Below, one piece after another: positions 25,140 through 34,746 of a DNA stretch of 64,000 bases. Source of the DNA: Pseudosulfitobacter pseudonitzschiae (GTDB lineage: Bacteria > Pseudomonadota > Alphaproteobacteria > Rhodobacterales > Rhodobacteraceae); the NCBI RefSeq assembly GCF_900129395.1, contig NZ_FQVP01000011.1:1-64000 (forward strand). Reading direction: 5' to 3'. Numbering within the stretch: the stretch's first letter is position 1; the number at the start of each line of letters is the position of its first letter. Below the pieces are notes generated by a model. That model did no database searches, was not told where the DNA came from, and was given only the letters and a program-made list of their open reading frames with translations. Made by a program: the position numbers and the translations under genes.

Positions 25140-26446
25140 GGGGTGATCTCCTGTGGCAGGTCAAGGGCGGCGGGCAGGGCTGCGGCGGCGTCCAGAAAGG
25201 CGCGGTGGGCAGCGTCGGGGACGAACAGGCCGCCGGTGGCCCAGACGACGTGCACGATGTTTTCGGGTTGCACGTGGGCCATGTGGGCCGTGCGAAACGC
25301 CTTGCCCGCCGCGCTGTGCATCAGGTGCTGTGGTCCTGCAAAGCCGGCAGTGGCCGAGGGTTCGAATTGCAACCCGTGGGCATGGCCCGCCGCGACCCAG
25401 CGCAGCATGTCCGCATCGCCCACCGTGCAGACCCCCGCCAGGCGGTCGTGCATGCGCGCGCGCACCAGCGGCGACAGGGTGGCAACGGCCATGCCGTCGG
25501 CTTCGGTCCGGTTGCTGAGGCCCAGATCGTGCACGGACGGCGCATCGAAGGCCATCTGGCACAGGGCCGAGGCGGATTGCTGCGGCTCGACGAAAAAGCT
25601 GTGGGCATGGGCTCCGAACATCGCCCGCGCGCCATAGGCGATGCCACCCGGCGCGCCGCCAATGCCGCAGGGCAGGTACAGGCACAGGGGACGGTCGGGG
25701 CCGATGGCAACGCCCATCGCGTCCAGTTGCGCGGCCAGCTCTGCCGCTGCCGCACTGTAGCCGCGAAACAGCAGTTCCGAGGATTCGTCATCGACAAAAT
25801 AGCTGTCGGGATCGTCCGCCGTGGCATCCCGCGCGGCGGCAACGGCGGTGGTGTAATCGGCGGTGTGCAGCACCACCTCGACCCCCAGCTTGCGCAGGCG
25901 GTCGACCTTCCACGGCTTGGCGTCGCTCGACATATGCACGACACAGGCATACCCCAGCGCGCGTGCGGCGATGCCGACGCTGAGACCCAGATTGCCGGTA
26001 GAACCGACCGCGATCGTGCGGGCCGCAAAGAAATCGCGCATATCAGCCAGATCGGTGAGGGGCGCGTTGGGGGCCAGCACCCCTGCCGCGCGGGCCTGGG
26101 TGACGGCGCACATGAACACTTCGAACAGACCGCCGCGCGCCTTGATCGACCCGGCCACCGGCAGGGCATGGTCGCCCTTGATCAGCAGGGTGCCCGCATG
26201 ATCGCCAAATGCCCCTGCGGGGGCTGGGATCAGGTCCGAGGCGATGCGCCCGCCCGACGCCTCCAATTCAGGGAACAGCCGCGCGAGCAGCGGGGCCAGC
26301 ATGGCCCAGTCATCGCAGGCCCGGTCCAGATCGACGCGCGCCACGGGGTCGTTGGCGGGCATATAGGCGGGATTGACCCACAGAGCCGATTGCCCCGCAC
26401 GCACGGTGTCACGCAGGGCGATCATGTCCTGAGGGGCAAGGGGCAC
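25136..26446 (-). CDS. dsdA: D-serine dehydratase-like PLP enzyme
   Basis: This 436-residue fold-type II PLP enzyme is close in length and pattern to DsdA (D-serine ammonia-lyase). The DHALPVAGSIKARGGLFEV segment contains the PLP lysine, STGNLGLSVGIAARALG the substrate loop, and PCGIGGAPGG the phosphate-binding turn. DsdA converts D-serine to pyruvate and ammonia and also acts on D-threonine. The gene is packed between M20 hydrolase and amidase genes in an operon rich in D-amino-acid functions. Confidence 0.87.
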   Translation of the reverse strand: MPLAPQDMIALRDTVRAGQSALWVNPAYMPANDPVARVDLDRACDDWAMLAPLLARLFPELEASGGRIASDLIPAPAGAFGDHAGTLLIKGDHALPVAGSIKARGGLFEVFMCAVTQARAAGVLAPNAPLTDLADMRDFFAARTIAVGSTGNLGLSVGIAARALGYACVVHMSSDAKPWKVDRLRKLGVEVVLHTADYTTAVAAARDATADDPDSYFVDDESSELLFRGYSAAAAELAAQLDAMGVAIGPDRPLCLYLPCGIGGAPGGIAYGARAMFGAHAHSFFVEPQQSASALCQMAFDAPSVHDLGLSNRTEADGMAVATLSPLVRARMHDRLAGVCTVGDADMLRWVAAGHAHGLQFEPSATAGFAGPQHLMHSAAGKAFRTAHMAHVQPENIVHVVWATGGLFVPDAAHRAFLDAAAALPAALDLPQEITP

Positions 26447-26450
26447 CGGA

Positions 26451-27839
26451 TCAATCCTTTGGCAGGCCCTGTTCGGCCAAATCGGCGAACAGCCCGGTCA
26501 TCGCCACCAGCGCCTGACGCGACAGGGATTTCAGGATATGTTCGTTGGGCGCGTGCTGCGAACAGCCTGCATAGGAATGCGGCACCCAGATCGTCGGCAG
26601 GTTCAGCACCTCGGCAAAGCAGTCGTTGGGCAGAGAGCCGCCAAGGTTTGGCAGGATGTCGGGTGCCACGCCCACGCTTTTTTCAATCGACGCGGTGGCA
26701 AAGCGGACCATCGGGTGGTCGGGGTCCAGCCGTGTGGCGGGAAAGCTGTTGCGCTCATGTTCGACGATCTTGACCTTGCCGAACCCTTCGCGGTCCAGAT
26801 GGCGGCGCAGGGCGGGCAGGATGTCGTCAACCTCGGTCCCGACCACGAACCGCAACTGGCAGGTGGCGCGGGCTGATCCGGCGATGGCATTCAGCGGGGC
26901 GGCGGGGACGCCTGCGGTCATCGCCAGAATGGCAAAGCTGTTCCAGCCGAACACACGTTCGGCGGGGGTCAGGTCAACCTCGCCCCAATCGGCGTCAAGG
27001 TCGATGCCGGTGTCGTGTGCGGGCAGGGCGGCCAGCACCTCGCGGATGCGGGGGGTCAGGCTGGTGGGGCGCCATTCCGGCACGCGGATCTGGCCGCGCG
27101 CATCGGTGATGCTGGCCAGGGCGTGCGACAGGATCATCGCGGGATCGGCCAGCAGACCGCCGAAGTTGCCCGAGTGGTTGGCGCCGGCGCGCAGGTTGAC
27201 CTCGAGATCAAAGCTGACGCCGCCGCGCGAGCCGGTAAAGATCGTGGGGGCGGCAGGGCGCAGGCGCGGGCCGTCGGACGCGATGAAAACATCCGCGCTG
27301 AGCAGGTCGGCATTGGCGGTGCAAAATTCCTTGAGACCCGGTGATCCGGCCTCTTCGCCCATTTCGATGATGACCTTGGCGTTAAAGCCCAGATGTCCCT
27401 GCGCCTTCAGCACCGCCTGCATCGCGCGCAGGTTGATCAGGTGCTGGACCTTGTTGTCGGCCGCGCCGCGTCCATAGAGGCGGTCGCCTTCCTCGATCAG
27501 CTCGAACGGCGTCAGCCCTTCGCGCCACTGGCCCTCTTGTGCGCGCACCACGTCGCCGTGGCCATAGGTCAGGACCGTGGGCAGGCTTGCATCCTCGATC
27601 CGTTCAGCGGTCAGGATCGGCGGGCCGTCGGGTGTGGGATTGTCGTGGAACTGGCAGACAAAGCCCATGGATTCCAGCATCGGGGCCATGTCGTCGTGCA
27701 GATAGGCGTGCAGGTGCGGCTTGCCGCGGGGGTCCTGGCTTTCTGTGGGACGGGACACAAGCGTGGCCAGATCGCGTTGGAACTCACCATCGTCGAAATA
27801 GGTTTCGATGTTGGCGCGGGCAGAGTCTTGCAGGGTCAT
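26451..27839 (-). CDS. M20-family metallohydrolase (acylase/dipeptidase type)
   Basis: This 462-residue M20 peptidase-family enzyme is predicted to use two zinc ions. Visible landmarks are the YGHGDVV histidine-aspartate motif (about 90-96), GRGAADNK with the bridging Asp, GEEAGSPG with the catalytic and metal-binding Glu pair, and a distal NLGGSLPNDCF block. M20 enzymes remove acyl groups or N-terminal residues from N-acyl-amino acids and dipeptides. With a peptide-type importer upstream it may cleave the imported conjugate. Confidence 0.9.
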   Translation of the reverse strand: MTLQDSARANIETYFDDGEFQRDLATLVSRPTESQDPRGKPHLHAYLHDDMAPMLESMGFVCQFHDNPTPDGPPILTAERIEDASLPTVLTYGHGDVVRAQEGQWREGLTPFELIEEGDRLYGRGAADNKVQHLINLRAMQAVLKAQGHLGFNAKVIIEMGEEAGSPGLKEFCTANADLLSADVFIASDGPRLRPAAPTIFTGSRGGVSFDLEVNLRAGANHSGNFGGLLADPAMILSHALASITDARGQIRVPEWRPTSLTPRIREVLAALPAHDTGIDLDADWGEVDLTPAERVFGWNSFAILAMTAGVPAAPLNAIAGSARATCQLRFVVGTEVDDILPALRRHLDREGFGKVKIVEHERNSFPATRLDPDHPMVRFATASIEKSVGVAPDILPNLGGSLPNDCFAEVLNLPTIWVPHSYAGCSQHAPNEHILKSLSRQALVAMTGLFADLAEQGLPKD

Positions 27840-29429
27840 TCAAGGGGCCTTTTTGTGTTCGGGTTCAGCCACGCCATCGCCCCAGGGGGACATGGTTTCC
27901 GTGGTGCCGGAGTTTGTGGTGCCCTCGCGCATCACCCCTGCGGGGCAGGCAAAGGCAAAGGGGAAGGGCAGCCGTTGCGCCAGCGCCAACGGAAAGCTGT
28001 CGGCCAGCGCGTCGGCCACGGGACCGGCAAGGCGTTCGTCCGCCACCACCTGCGCGCCGCCCGATGCGTCCAGACGAGGGGCCTCAATGGCGTCTTGCAT
28101 CGACATGCCCTGTTCGATCAGGTGGCCGCTGATCTGGGCCACGGCTGGCATGATTTTGCGTCCGCCGGACGCCCCCAGCGCAAAGCGGCGGGTGGGGGTT
28201 TCGCCCACGACGGGGCAGACGTTCATCAGACAGGCCTTGCCCGCCGCCAGCGAGTTCGGCTTGCCCGGCTCGGGGTCGAACCACATGATGCCGTTGTTCA
28301 GGTTCAGGCCGGTCGAGGGCGACACCACCTTGGAGCCGAAGATCGACAGCAGCGTTTGCGTCATCGACACCATGTTGCCGGCGCTGTCCACGATGGAAAA
28401 ATGCGTGGTACAGCCGGGGGCCTTGGCGCTGTCGTGGTCGCCCATGTTGGTCAGCCGGTCCGCATAGGCCGCGCGCAGCCCGTTGGCGCGGGCGACATGG
28501 GCGGCGGGGCTGTCGGCGTCGGCGGCGTCATAGCCATCCTGCCAGCGGGCCAGCGCGTCGGCCAGTGTCGGGCCGGCGGTCAGGCCGGGCATGGCGTAGA
28601 CGGTGCCATCGCGGAACGGGATCGACAGCGGGTCGGACCACGTGGCGCTATAATCGCGCATGTCGTCCATCGACAGAAAGCCGCCCTTGTCGGTGACATC
28701 ACGCACGAGGGCGGCAGCGATGTCGCCGCGATAGAACGCCGCTTCGCCCTCGCGGGCAAGCTGCTCCAGCGTTTCGGCCATCTTGCTTTGGTCCAGCCGC
28801 TGATCGGCCAGCGCGGTCCAGCCGGACCCTTTGGGCCATTGGCCATCGTCCAGATACAGCGCCGCCGCATCCGGGTCACGGGCCAGATCACGCGCGCTGG
28901 AGGCGATGACAAGGGCCGCGTACCAATCGACGTGCAACCCGCGTTTGGCAAGGTCCACAGCGGGGGCCAGCAGGGTGTCCCAGGGCATCCGGCCAAAGCG
29001 GCCGTGCGCGGCGGAAATGCCGGCCATCGTGCCAGGCACGGCCACCGATGTGGCACCGGTCACGTTGCGGTCCTCGACCACGGCTTCCCACGGGAACAGG
29101 TCCGAAGCCTTCCCGGCACCCGACAGCGGATAATGCCCCACGTCCAGCGTGGCCGACGACCGCATGCCATAGTTCAGCGCATGGGCGCGGCCTTCGTCTT
29201 CGCGCCACAGCATCATGGCGCCGCCGCCCATGGGGCCGGACATCCACGGTTCGACCACGCCAATGGCAAAGCTTACGGCGACGGCGGCATCGACCGCGTC
29301 ACCGCCTGCGGCGAGGACTTCGGCGCCAACCTCGGCGGCAACCACATGCTGGGCTGCGACAACACCGCCCGATGTGGCCGTGACACCCGGTTTGCGCGTT
29401 TGCTGGCTGCGCGAAAACGACCCGCTCAT
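27840..29429 (-). CDS. Gamma-glutamyltransferase-family protein
   Basis: This 529-residue Ntn hydrolase of the gamma-glutamyltransferase family is made as a precursor that self-cleaves before a Thr. The TTHFSIVD segment supplies the catalytic Thr, with the FGSKVV and NNGIMWFDP blocks following as in GGT. It hydrolyses gamma-glutamyl amides. No clear secretion signal was seen after MSGSFSRSQQTRK, so it may act in the cytoplasm. The start at 29429 overlaps the ABC ATPase stop; the open frame upstream is inside that gene. Confidence 0.88.
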   Translation of the reverse strand: MSGSFSRSQQTRKPGVTATSGGVVAAQHVVAAEVGAEVLAAGGDAVDAAVAVSFAIGVVEPWMSGPMGGGAMMLWREDEGRAHALNYGMRSSATLDVGHYPLSGAGKASDLFPWEAVVEDRNVTGATSVAVPGTMAGISAAHGRFGRMPWDTLLAPAVDLAKRGLHVDWYAALVIASSARDLARDPDAAALYLDDGQWPKGSGWTALADQRLDQSKMAETLEQLAREGEAAFYRGDIAAALVRDVTDKGGFLSMDDMRDYSATWSDPLSIPFRDGTVYAMPGLTAGPTLADALARWQDGYDAADADSPAAHVARANGLRAAYADRLTNMGDHDSAKAPGCTTHFSIVDSAGNMVSMTQTLLSIFGSKVVSPSTGLNLNNGIMWFDPEPGKPNSLAAGKACLMNVCPVVGETPTRRFALGASGGRKIMPAVAQISGHLIEQGMSMQDAIEAPRLDASGGAQVVADERLAGPVADALADSFPLALAQRLPFPFAFACPAGVMREGTTNSGTTETMSPWGDGVAEPEHKKAP

Positions 29430-31063
29430 GCGACGGCCGGGGGCAGGGTGGAGACGTCCGGCACATTCCAATGCTTGCCGGGCTGCGCGTCCAGCAGCAT
29501 CTTGGTGTAGGGGTGCGACGGCGCGCCAAAGACCTCTTCGACGGTGCCGCGTTCCACCACATCGCCCTGTTGCATGACGATCAGCGTGTCGCAAACCTGA
29601 GCGGCGACGCGCAGGTCGTGGGTGATGAACAGGACCGTCAGCCCCATCCGGTCACGGATTTCGTTCAGCAGCTTGAGCACCTCTTTTTGCACCGACACGT
29701 CCAGCGCTGAGACCGCCTCGTCCGCAATCAGGATTTTCGGCTCGACCATCAGGGCGCGCGCGATGCAGATCCGCTGGCGCTGACCGCCCGAGAACTGGTT
29801 GGGATAGCGGTTCAAAACTTCGGGATCGAGCCGCACGATCTTCATCAGTTCGCGGGCGCGTTCCATCGCCTTGGCACGGTTTTCGCCAAAGTTCACCGGT
29901 CCCTCGACCAGCTGGTCGCCGATGGTGCGGCGCGGGTTGAGCGAGCCATAGGGGTCCTGGAACACGATCTGGATGTGCTTGCGGTAGGGGTGCAGGGCGT
30001 GGCGCGACATCAGCGCGATGTCCTTGCCCTCGACCGACACGACGCCGCTTTCGGGGTCTTCCAGACGGATCAGGCATTTGACCAGCGTCGACTTGCCCGA
30101 GCCGCTTTCGCCCACGATGCCCAGCGTTTCGCCCTGATGCACGGTAAAGTTCACGTCCTTGCAGGCGTGGATCGTGCGCGCAGGGCGGAACATGCCACCG
30201 GCCATGTGGTAAGTCTTGTTCAGGTTCGACACCTTCAGCACTTCGCGGCTGGTAATCGGCTCGGGCACGTCACGGGTGCGGCGCGGCACGGCGTCGATCA
30301 GCAGGCGGGTATAGGGGTGTTGCGGGCGGTTCAGGACCTCTTCGGCGGTGCCCTGTTCGACGATCTTGCCATGCTGCATCACCACGACGCGGTCGGCAAT
30401 TTCGGCCACCACGTCAAAGTCGTGGGTCACGAACATGATGCCTGCGTCGTGCTTTTCGCGCAGTTCCTTGAACAGGTGCAGGATCTGCTGTTGCGTGGAC
30501 AGGTCCAGCGCGGTCGTCGGTTCGTCCGCAATCAGCAGCGCCGGGTCCAGCGCCAGGGCCATCGCGATCACGATACGCTGGCGTTGGCCACCCGAGAGCT
30601 GGTGCGGGTACGATCCATAAACACGGGGCGGATCGGGCAGGTGGACCTCTTCCAACAGCTTGATCGTGCGGGCCTTGCGCTCGGACGCGCCCAGATCGGT
30701 GTGTTGCTGGAACATCTCTTCGATCTGGTCACCCACGGTATAACAGGGGTTCAGCGCCGACATCGGCTCCTGAAAGATCATCGCCATGCGCCGCCCGCGC
30801 AGGTTGCTGTGCGCGCGCTTGGACAGTTTCAGCAGGTCGTGCCCGTCAAAGCGGATCTCGCCCTGCGACGGTTTCAGCGCCTGCGGCAGCAGCCCCATGG
30901 TGGTAAAGGCGGTGATCGACTTGCCCGAGCCGCTTTCGCCCACGATGCAGACGATTTCCTTTGGCATGACCTGCAGGGACAGGTTTTCGACGGCATGGGC
31001 GCGGTCGGCGGCCTTGGGCAGGTCAACGGTCAGGTTGTTGATGGACAGGATAGGATCGGTCAT
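29426..31063 (-). CDS. ABC transporter ATPase, fused DppD-DppF type
   Basis: This 545-residue protein carries two complete nucleotide-binding domains, each with a GESGSGKS Walker A and an SGGQRQRI signature (LSGGQ in the first, FSGGQ in the second), each followed by a Walker B ADE. Each domain ends in an oligopeptide-type C-terminal extension (HPYTRLLIDAVP and HPYTKMLLDAQP). It is a single-chain ATPase, as in GsiA, energising the two permeases upstream. Its start overlaps the permease stop by 1 bp. Confidence 0.94.
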   Translation of the reverse strand: MTDPILSINNLTVDLPKAADRAHAVENLSLQVMPKEIVCIVGESGSGKSITAFTTMGLLPQALKPSQGEIRFDGHDLLKLSKRAHSNLRGRRMAMIFQEPMSALNPCYTVGDQIEEMFQQHTDLGASERKARTIKLLEEVHLPDPPRVYGSYPHQLSGGQRQRIVIAMALALDPALLIADEPTTALDLSTQQQILHLFKELREKHDAGIMFVTHDFDVVAEIADRVVVMQHGKIVEQGTAEEVLNRPQHPYTRLLIDAVPRRTRDVPEPITSREVLKVSNLNKTYHMAGGMFRPARTIHACKDVNFTVHQGETLGIVGESGSGKSTLVKCLIRLEDPESGVVSVEGKDIALMSRHALHPYRKHIQIVFQDPYGSLNPRRTIGDQLVEGPVNFGENRAKAMERARELMKIVRLDPEVLNRYPNQFSGGQRQRICIARALMVEPKILIADEAVSALDVSVQKEVLKLLNEIRDRMGLTVLFITHDLRVAAQVCDTLIVMQQGDVVERGTVEEVFGAPSHPYTKMLLDAQPGKHWNVPDVSTLPPAVA

Positions 31064-31974
31064 CAGTTGCGGCCCTCCGGTGCGGTGACGTCACGCAGGC
31101 CGTCGCCCAGCATGTTGATGGCGAGAACAAGAAAGAACAGGGCGACGCCGGGAATGGTGATCAGCCAGGGCTCGAACAACAGCATGTCCTTGCCTTCGGA
31201 AATCATCAGGCCCCACGACGGGGTGGGCGGCTGTACGCCAAGGCCGAGGAAGGACAGCGCCGCCTCGAGGATAATGGCGTGGGCCATTTCCAGCGTGAAG
31301 ATCACGATCAGGTGGTTCATCACGTTGGGCAGCACGTCCTTGAACAGGACGCGCGGCAATGATGCGCCCAGCACTTCGGCGGCGGCGACATATTCCTGTT
31401 TGCGCACCTGCATCGTGGCCGACCGCAGAACCACGGCAAAGCGGTCCCACAGCAGCAGGCCCAGAACCGAGACAACGACGGTCAGCGATCCGCCGAACAG
31501 CGCCACGACAGCCAGCGCCACCAGAACGACGGGCATCGCCAGACGCACGTTGATCAGGAAGGTCACGACCATATCGACGCGGCCACCGAAATATCCGGCC
31601 AGAATGCCCAGCGTCGAGCCGATGATCCCCGAAATGACAGCGGCCAGAATGCCGATCATCAGCGAGATGCGCGCGCCGTAAGCCAGGCGCGCCCAGAAAT
31701 CCCGGCCCAGCCCGTCGGTGCCCAGCCAGTGTTCGGATGTGCCGCCCAGAAACACCGGGGGTTTCATCCGCGCCAGCAGGCTTTGCTGATAGGGATCATA
31801 TTGGGTCAGCAGCGGGGCAAAGATTGCGATGCCCACGACGATCAGCATGACGACGGCGCCGAACATCAGACCCTTGTGGCGCAGCGCGCGTCTGCGCATG
31901 GCCTGTCCGGGTGTCAGCGGTTTGTCGCGGGGGGCCTGCACGGGCAGGTCGGCGGGTGTGGTTGTATCGGTCAT
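31063..31974 (-). CDS. ABC transporter permease, DppC type
   Basis: This 303-residue inner-membrane permease of the dipeptide/oligopeptide family has an N-terminal OppC_N segment, about six membrane helices and the EAA loop near EYVAAAEVLGASLPRVLF. The start is taken at MTDTTT rather than an upstream ATG inside the previous gene. It pairs with the DppB-type permease encoded 8 bp upstream. Confidence 0.92.
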   Translation of the reverse strand: MTDTTTPADLPVQAPRDKPLTPGQAMRRRALRHKGLMFGAVVMLIVVGIAIFAPLLTQYDPYQQSLLARMKPPVFLGGTSEHWLGTDGLGRDFWARLAYGARISLMIGILAAVISGIIGSTLGILAGYFGGRVDMVVTFLINVRLAMPVVLVALAVVALFGGSLTVVVSVLGLLLWDRFAVVLRSATMQVRKQEYVAAAEVLGASLPRVLFKDVLPNVMNHLIVIFTLEMAHAIILEAALSFLGLGVQPPTPSWGLMISEGKDMLLFEPWLITIPGVALFFLVLAINMLGDGLRDVTAPEGRN

Positions 31975-31982
31975 ATCGGTCC

Positions 31983-32900
31983 TCAGCCCACGCGCAGCCG
32001 TGGGTCCAGCCATGCGTTCAATACGTCAGCCAGGAAGGTGAACAGAATGTAGAAAGTCGAGAAAATCAGGATCAGGGCCTGCATTGTCGGCAGGTCGTTG
32101 CGCGCGATGGATTCCCACGCCAGATAGCCCGCCCCATGCAGGGCAAAGACGGTTTCGACCACGATCGAGCCGCCCAGCATAAAGCCCATCTGGACCGCCG
32201 CCAGGCTGACCACGGGAATGATCGCGTTGCGCAGGGCGTGTTTGAACATCACCTTGCGCGTGCGCAGCCCCTTGGCGCGTGCGGTGCGGATATAGTCAGA
32301 GGACAGCACCTCCATCATGCCCGCCCGCGTCAGGCGCATGATCGCGGGGGTGGCGTAATAGCCCAGCACGACGGTGGGCAGGACAAAATGTTGCCATGTC
32401 TCGTTGCCCGAGGCGGGCAACAGGCGCATCTTGATCGAGAAGATGACAATCAGGATCAGGCCGAACCAGAAGGACGGGATGGCCTGGCCGACCACGGACA
32501 GAAACAGCGCAAAGCGGTCGATCATCGAATTCGGATTGGCCGCCGCCGCCACGCCCAGCGGGATCGCCACCGCCAGCGCCAGTGTGATGGCAAAGAGGCC
32601 CAGCTTCATGGTGACTGTCAGGCGGTCGGCAATCAGTTCGGTCACCGGCATGTCGAAATACCACGAATTGCCCAGGTCACCGGTCACAGCCGATCCCAGC
32701 CAGTCGCCGTATTGCACGATCATCGGCCGGTCAAAACCATAGCGTTCGTTGACCACCGCAATGTCTTCCGAGCTGGCGTTTTCACCCGCAATGGCCACGG
32801 CCGGATCGCCCGCCATGAACAACAGGCTGAAACTGATGAAAGAAACGGTCAGTGCCACCAACAGGGCAAGTCCGAGACGTTTAAGTATGAAGACGGCCAT
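31983..32900 (-). CDS. ABC transporter permease, DppB type
   Basis: This 305-residue permease has an N-terminal helix (LALLVALTVSFISFSLLF), six predicted helices, and the EAA loop near SDYIRTARAKGLRTRKV. It forms the heterodimeric channel with the DppC-type protein. It is separated from the binding-protein gene by 69 bp containing a strong terminator-like hairpin, which should leave the binding protein in excess. Confidence 0.92.
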   Translation of the reverse strand: MAVFILKRLGLALLVALTVSFISFSLLFMAGDPAVAIAGENASSEDIAVVNERYGFDRPMIVQYGDWLGSAVTGDLGNSWYFDMPVTELIADRLTVTMKLGLFAITLALAVAIPLGVAAAANPNSMIDRFALFLSVVGQAIPSFWFGLILIVIFSIKMRLLPASGNETWQHFVLPTVVLGYYATPAIMRLTRAGMMEVLSSDYIRTARAKGLRTRKVMFKHALRNAIIPVVSLAAVQMGFMLGGSIVVETVFALHGAGYLAWESIARNDLPTMQALILIFSTFYILFTFLADVLNAWLDPRLRVG

Positions 32901-32920
32901 CGTGCATCACCTTCCGGGCA

Positions 32921-32963
32921 AAGAAAAAGGCACGGGCCGCGCAACACCTGCCGCGCGGCCCGT
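32921..32963 (-). terminator. Attenuating terminator between binding-protein and permease genes
   Basis: Read on the minus strand, a perfect 11-bp stem (arms 32953-32963 and 32932-32942, ACGGGCCGCGC and complement) encloses a 10-nt loop and is followed by CCTTTTTCTTT. It should stop most transcripts after the binding-protein gene and let a fraction continue into the permeases. Confidence 0.8.
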
Positions 32964-32969
32964 CAAATG

Positions 32970-34484
32970 TTACTTCCAGGAGAAGTCGGCGAAACGGATG
33001 ACTTCGTCGTCCGTGGGGGTGAAGTCCAGTTCCTTGCTCATGACGTAGTTCACGTTGTACGTCCAAAGCGGCACCCAATAGGCCTCTTCGGCAATCTTGG
33101 CATGTGCTTTGGAATACAGCTCTTCCCGCTTGGCACGGTCGGTGATCGAACCGGCCTCGTTCACCCATTCGATGATCTCGGGGTCATTTGCATCGTCCAG
33201 ATCGCCGCCGGTAAAGAATTCACCGGTGATCGCCGACACGTCGGGCAGCGAATAAGAGCCCCATGTCTGGAAGGAAATCGCGACCTCGCCCTTAGTGCGC
33301 TTTTCACGCAGGGCAGAGTACTGCAGGTAGTTGAAGTTGGTCTTGATCCCGACCGCGTTCAAAAAGCCCATCAGCGCCTCGGCATAGGGACGGTCACGGT
33401 AGGCGTAAAAGTCGATCTCGAACCCGTCGGGATAACCGGCTTCGGCCAGCAGCGCCTTGGCTTTCTCGGGATCGTAGTCATAGGTTTTGACGGTCAGGTC
33501 ACAACCGAACTGGATCGGTGCGCAACCTGCGTTCACAACCTCGGACGAGCCTTTGACCAACGCATCGACAATCGCCTGGCGGTCGATGGCGTGATAGATC
33601 GCCTGGCGGACCAGTTTCTTGGTCATCGGGCCATCGGGATCAACGGCACCCTGCGCGTCCATCGTGATATAGCCGATGCGCATTGCCAGCGCGTTGACCA
33701 CGTCGAAACGGTCGTCCATCTGGGCCAGTTTCTCGGCCTGGTCTGCGGGCACGTTCCACAGGAAATCCAGCCCGCCGTTGAACAGCTCGGCCACCTGGGT
33801 GTTCATGTCGGGGATGGTTTTCACTTCGATCTTGCTGATCTTGCCCTTGCCTTTGGGGCTTTCGTGATAGTTTTCGTTCAGGCTCAGTTCGTAAAGCTTG
33901 CCTGCCTCGACCTTGTCGACCTTGTAGGGACCGGTGCCCACGGGGTTCGAGTTCATGCCGGCCGGGCCGACTTCGGCGTAATATTCGTCAGGGTACATGA
34001 CCACAACGCTTGCCAGGTATTCTTCGGCGGGCGGGAACGGTGCGTTCAGATTGATACGGACGGTATAATCGTCAACCTTTTCCGCGCTCTTCATCCAGCT
34101 GACGTTGGTCATGACCTTTACGCCGTTTTCGGGGTTCACAACGTAATTCACGGTGTGGACCACGTCGTCGGCGTTAAAGACTTCGCCGTTGTGAAAGGTC
34201 ACGCCCTCGCGCAGTTTGAATTCGACCGTGACGTCGTCGATCCAGGTCCATTCGGTGGCAAGGTTGCCCTTGATCTCGGCTGTTTGCGGATCACGGTACA
34301 GCAGGGCGTCCCAGACACCGCGCGTGAACAAGATGCCTTCGCGCGCCGAGTTGTAATAGGTGTCGACCGATTCGAGTTCCTTGGTAAAGGCAACGCGCAG
34401 GGTGTCGTCGGCCTTGTCGGCGAATACGGGTGCGGCAGTCACCAGGCTCATGGCGGTGCCGATCATCAGGTTCTTCAGTGTCAT
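32970..34484 (-). CDS. Periplasmic peptide-type substrate-binding protein
   Basis: This 504-residue family-5 extracellular solute-binding protein (DppA/OppA fold) has a Sec signal peptide (TLKNLMIGTAMSLVTAAPVFA) followed by the mature start DKADDTLRVAF. It recruits peptides or similar amphoteric conjugates to the DppBC-type channel. It is the first gene of the ten-gene operon, and a TTGTATACAA operator lies 50 bp before its start. The start at 34484 is the one that makes a proper signal sequence. The ligand is unknown; N-acyl or gamma-glutamyl amino acids are the inference from context. Confidence 0.93.
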   Translation of the reverse strand: MTLKNLMIGTAMSLVTAAPVFADKADDTLRVAFTKELESVDTYYNSAREGILFTRGVWDALLYRDPQTAEIKGNLATEWTWIDDVTVEFKLREGVTFHNGEVFNADDVVHTVNYVVNPENGVKVMTNVSWMKSAEKVDDYTVRINLNAPFPPAEEYLASVVVMYPDEYYAEVGPAGMNSNPVGTGPYKVDKVEAGKLYELSLNENYHESPKGKGKISKIEVKTIPDMNTQVAELFNGGLDFLWNVPADQAEKLAQMDDRFDVVNALAMRIGYITMDAQGAVDPDGPMTKKLVRQAIYHAIDRQAIVDALVKGSSEVVNAGCAPIQFGCDLTVKTYDYDPEKAKALLAEAGYPDGFEIDFYAYRDRPYAEALMGFLNAVGIKTNFNYLQYSALREKRTKGEVAISFQTWGSYSLPDVSAITGEFFTGGDLDDANDPEIIEWVNEAGSITDRAKREELYSKAHAKIAEEAYWVPLWTYNVNYVMSKELDFTPTDDEVIRFADFSWK

Positions 34485-34533
34485 GGTAGTCCTCACTGTT
34501 ATGGTTCGGGGTTCTGTATTTTTATTCTTGTTC

Positions 34534-34543
34534 TTGTATACAA
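34534..34543. promoter_or_regulatory. MatR-type operator before the importer operon
   Basis: The perfect palindrome TTGTATACAA lies 50 bp upstream of the binding-protein start. On the minus strand a TTGACC (34567 down to 34562) lies 18 nt ahead, so the palindrome overlaps where the -10 element would be, fitting repression. The site TCTTGTATACAA resembles the MatR operator reported for the Rhizobium mat operon (TCTTGTATACACGA, recalled from the literature). Confidence 0.75.
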
Positions 34544-34746
34544 CATCGATGAATTGTAATTGGTCAAGAGGAGATTGCAATTCTCTGCCCGAACATCAGG
34601 CAGATTTTGCGCTTTGATGCATATCTGGGCATCGGGTTTGGACATCGGCCAAGGGGCGAACCCGACATCGTCTTTGCAGGGACATCCCCGACCGGCGCAG
34701 GCTTGACGTCACATGCCCACAAACCGGGAGTTTTCGTGACAGGTGG

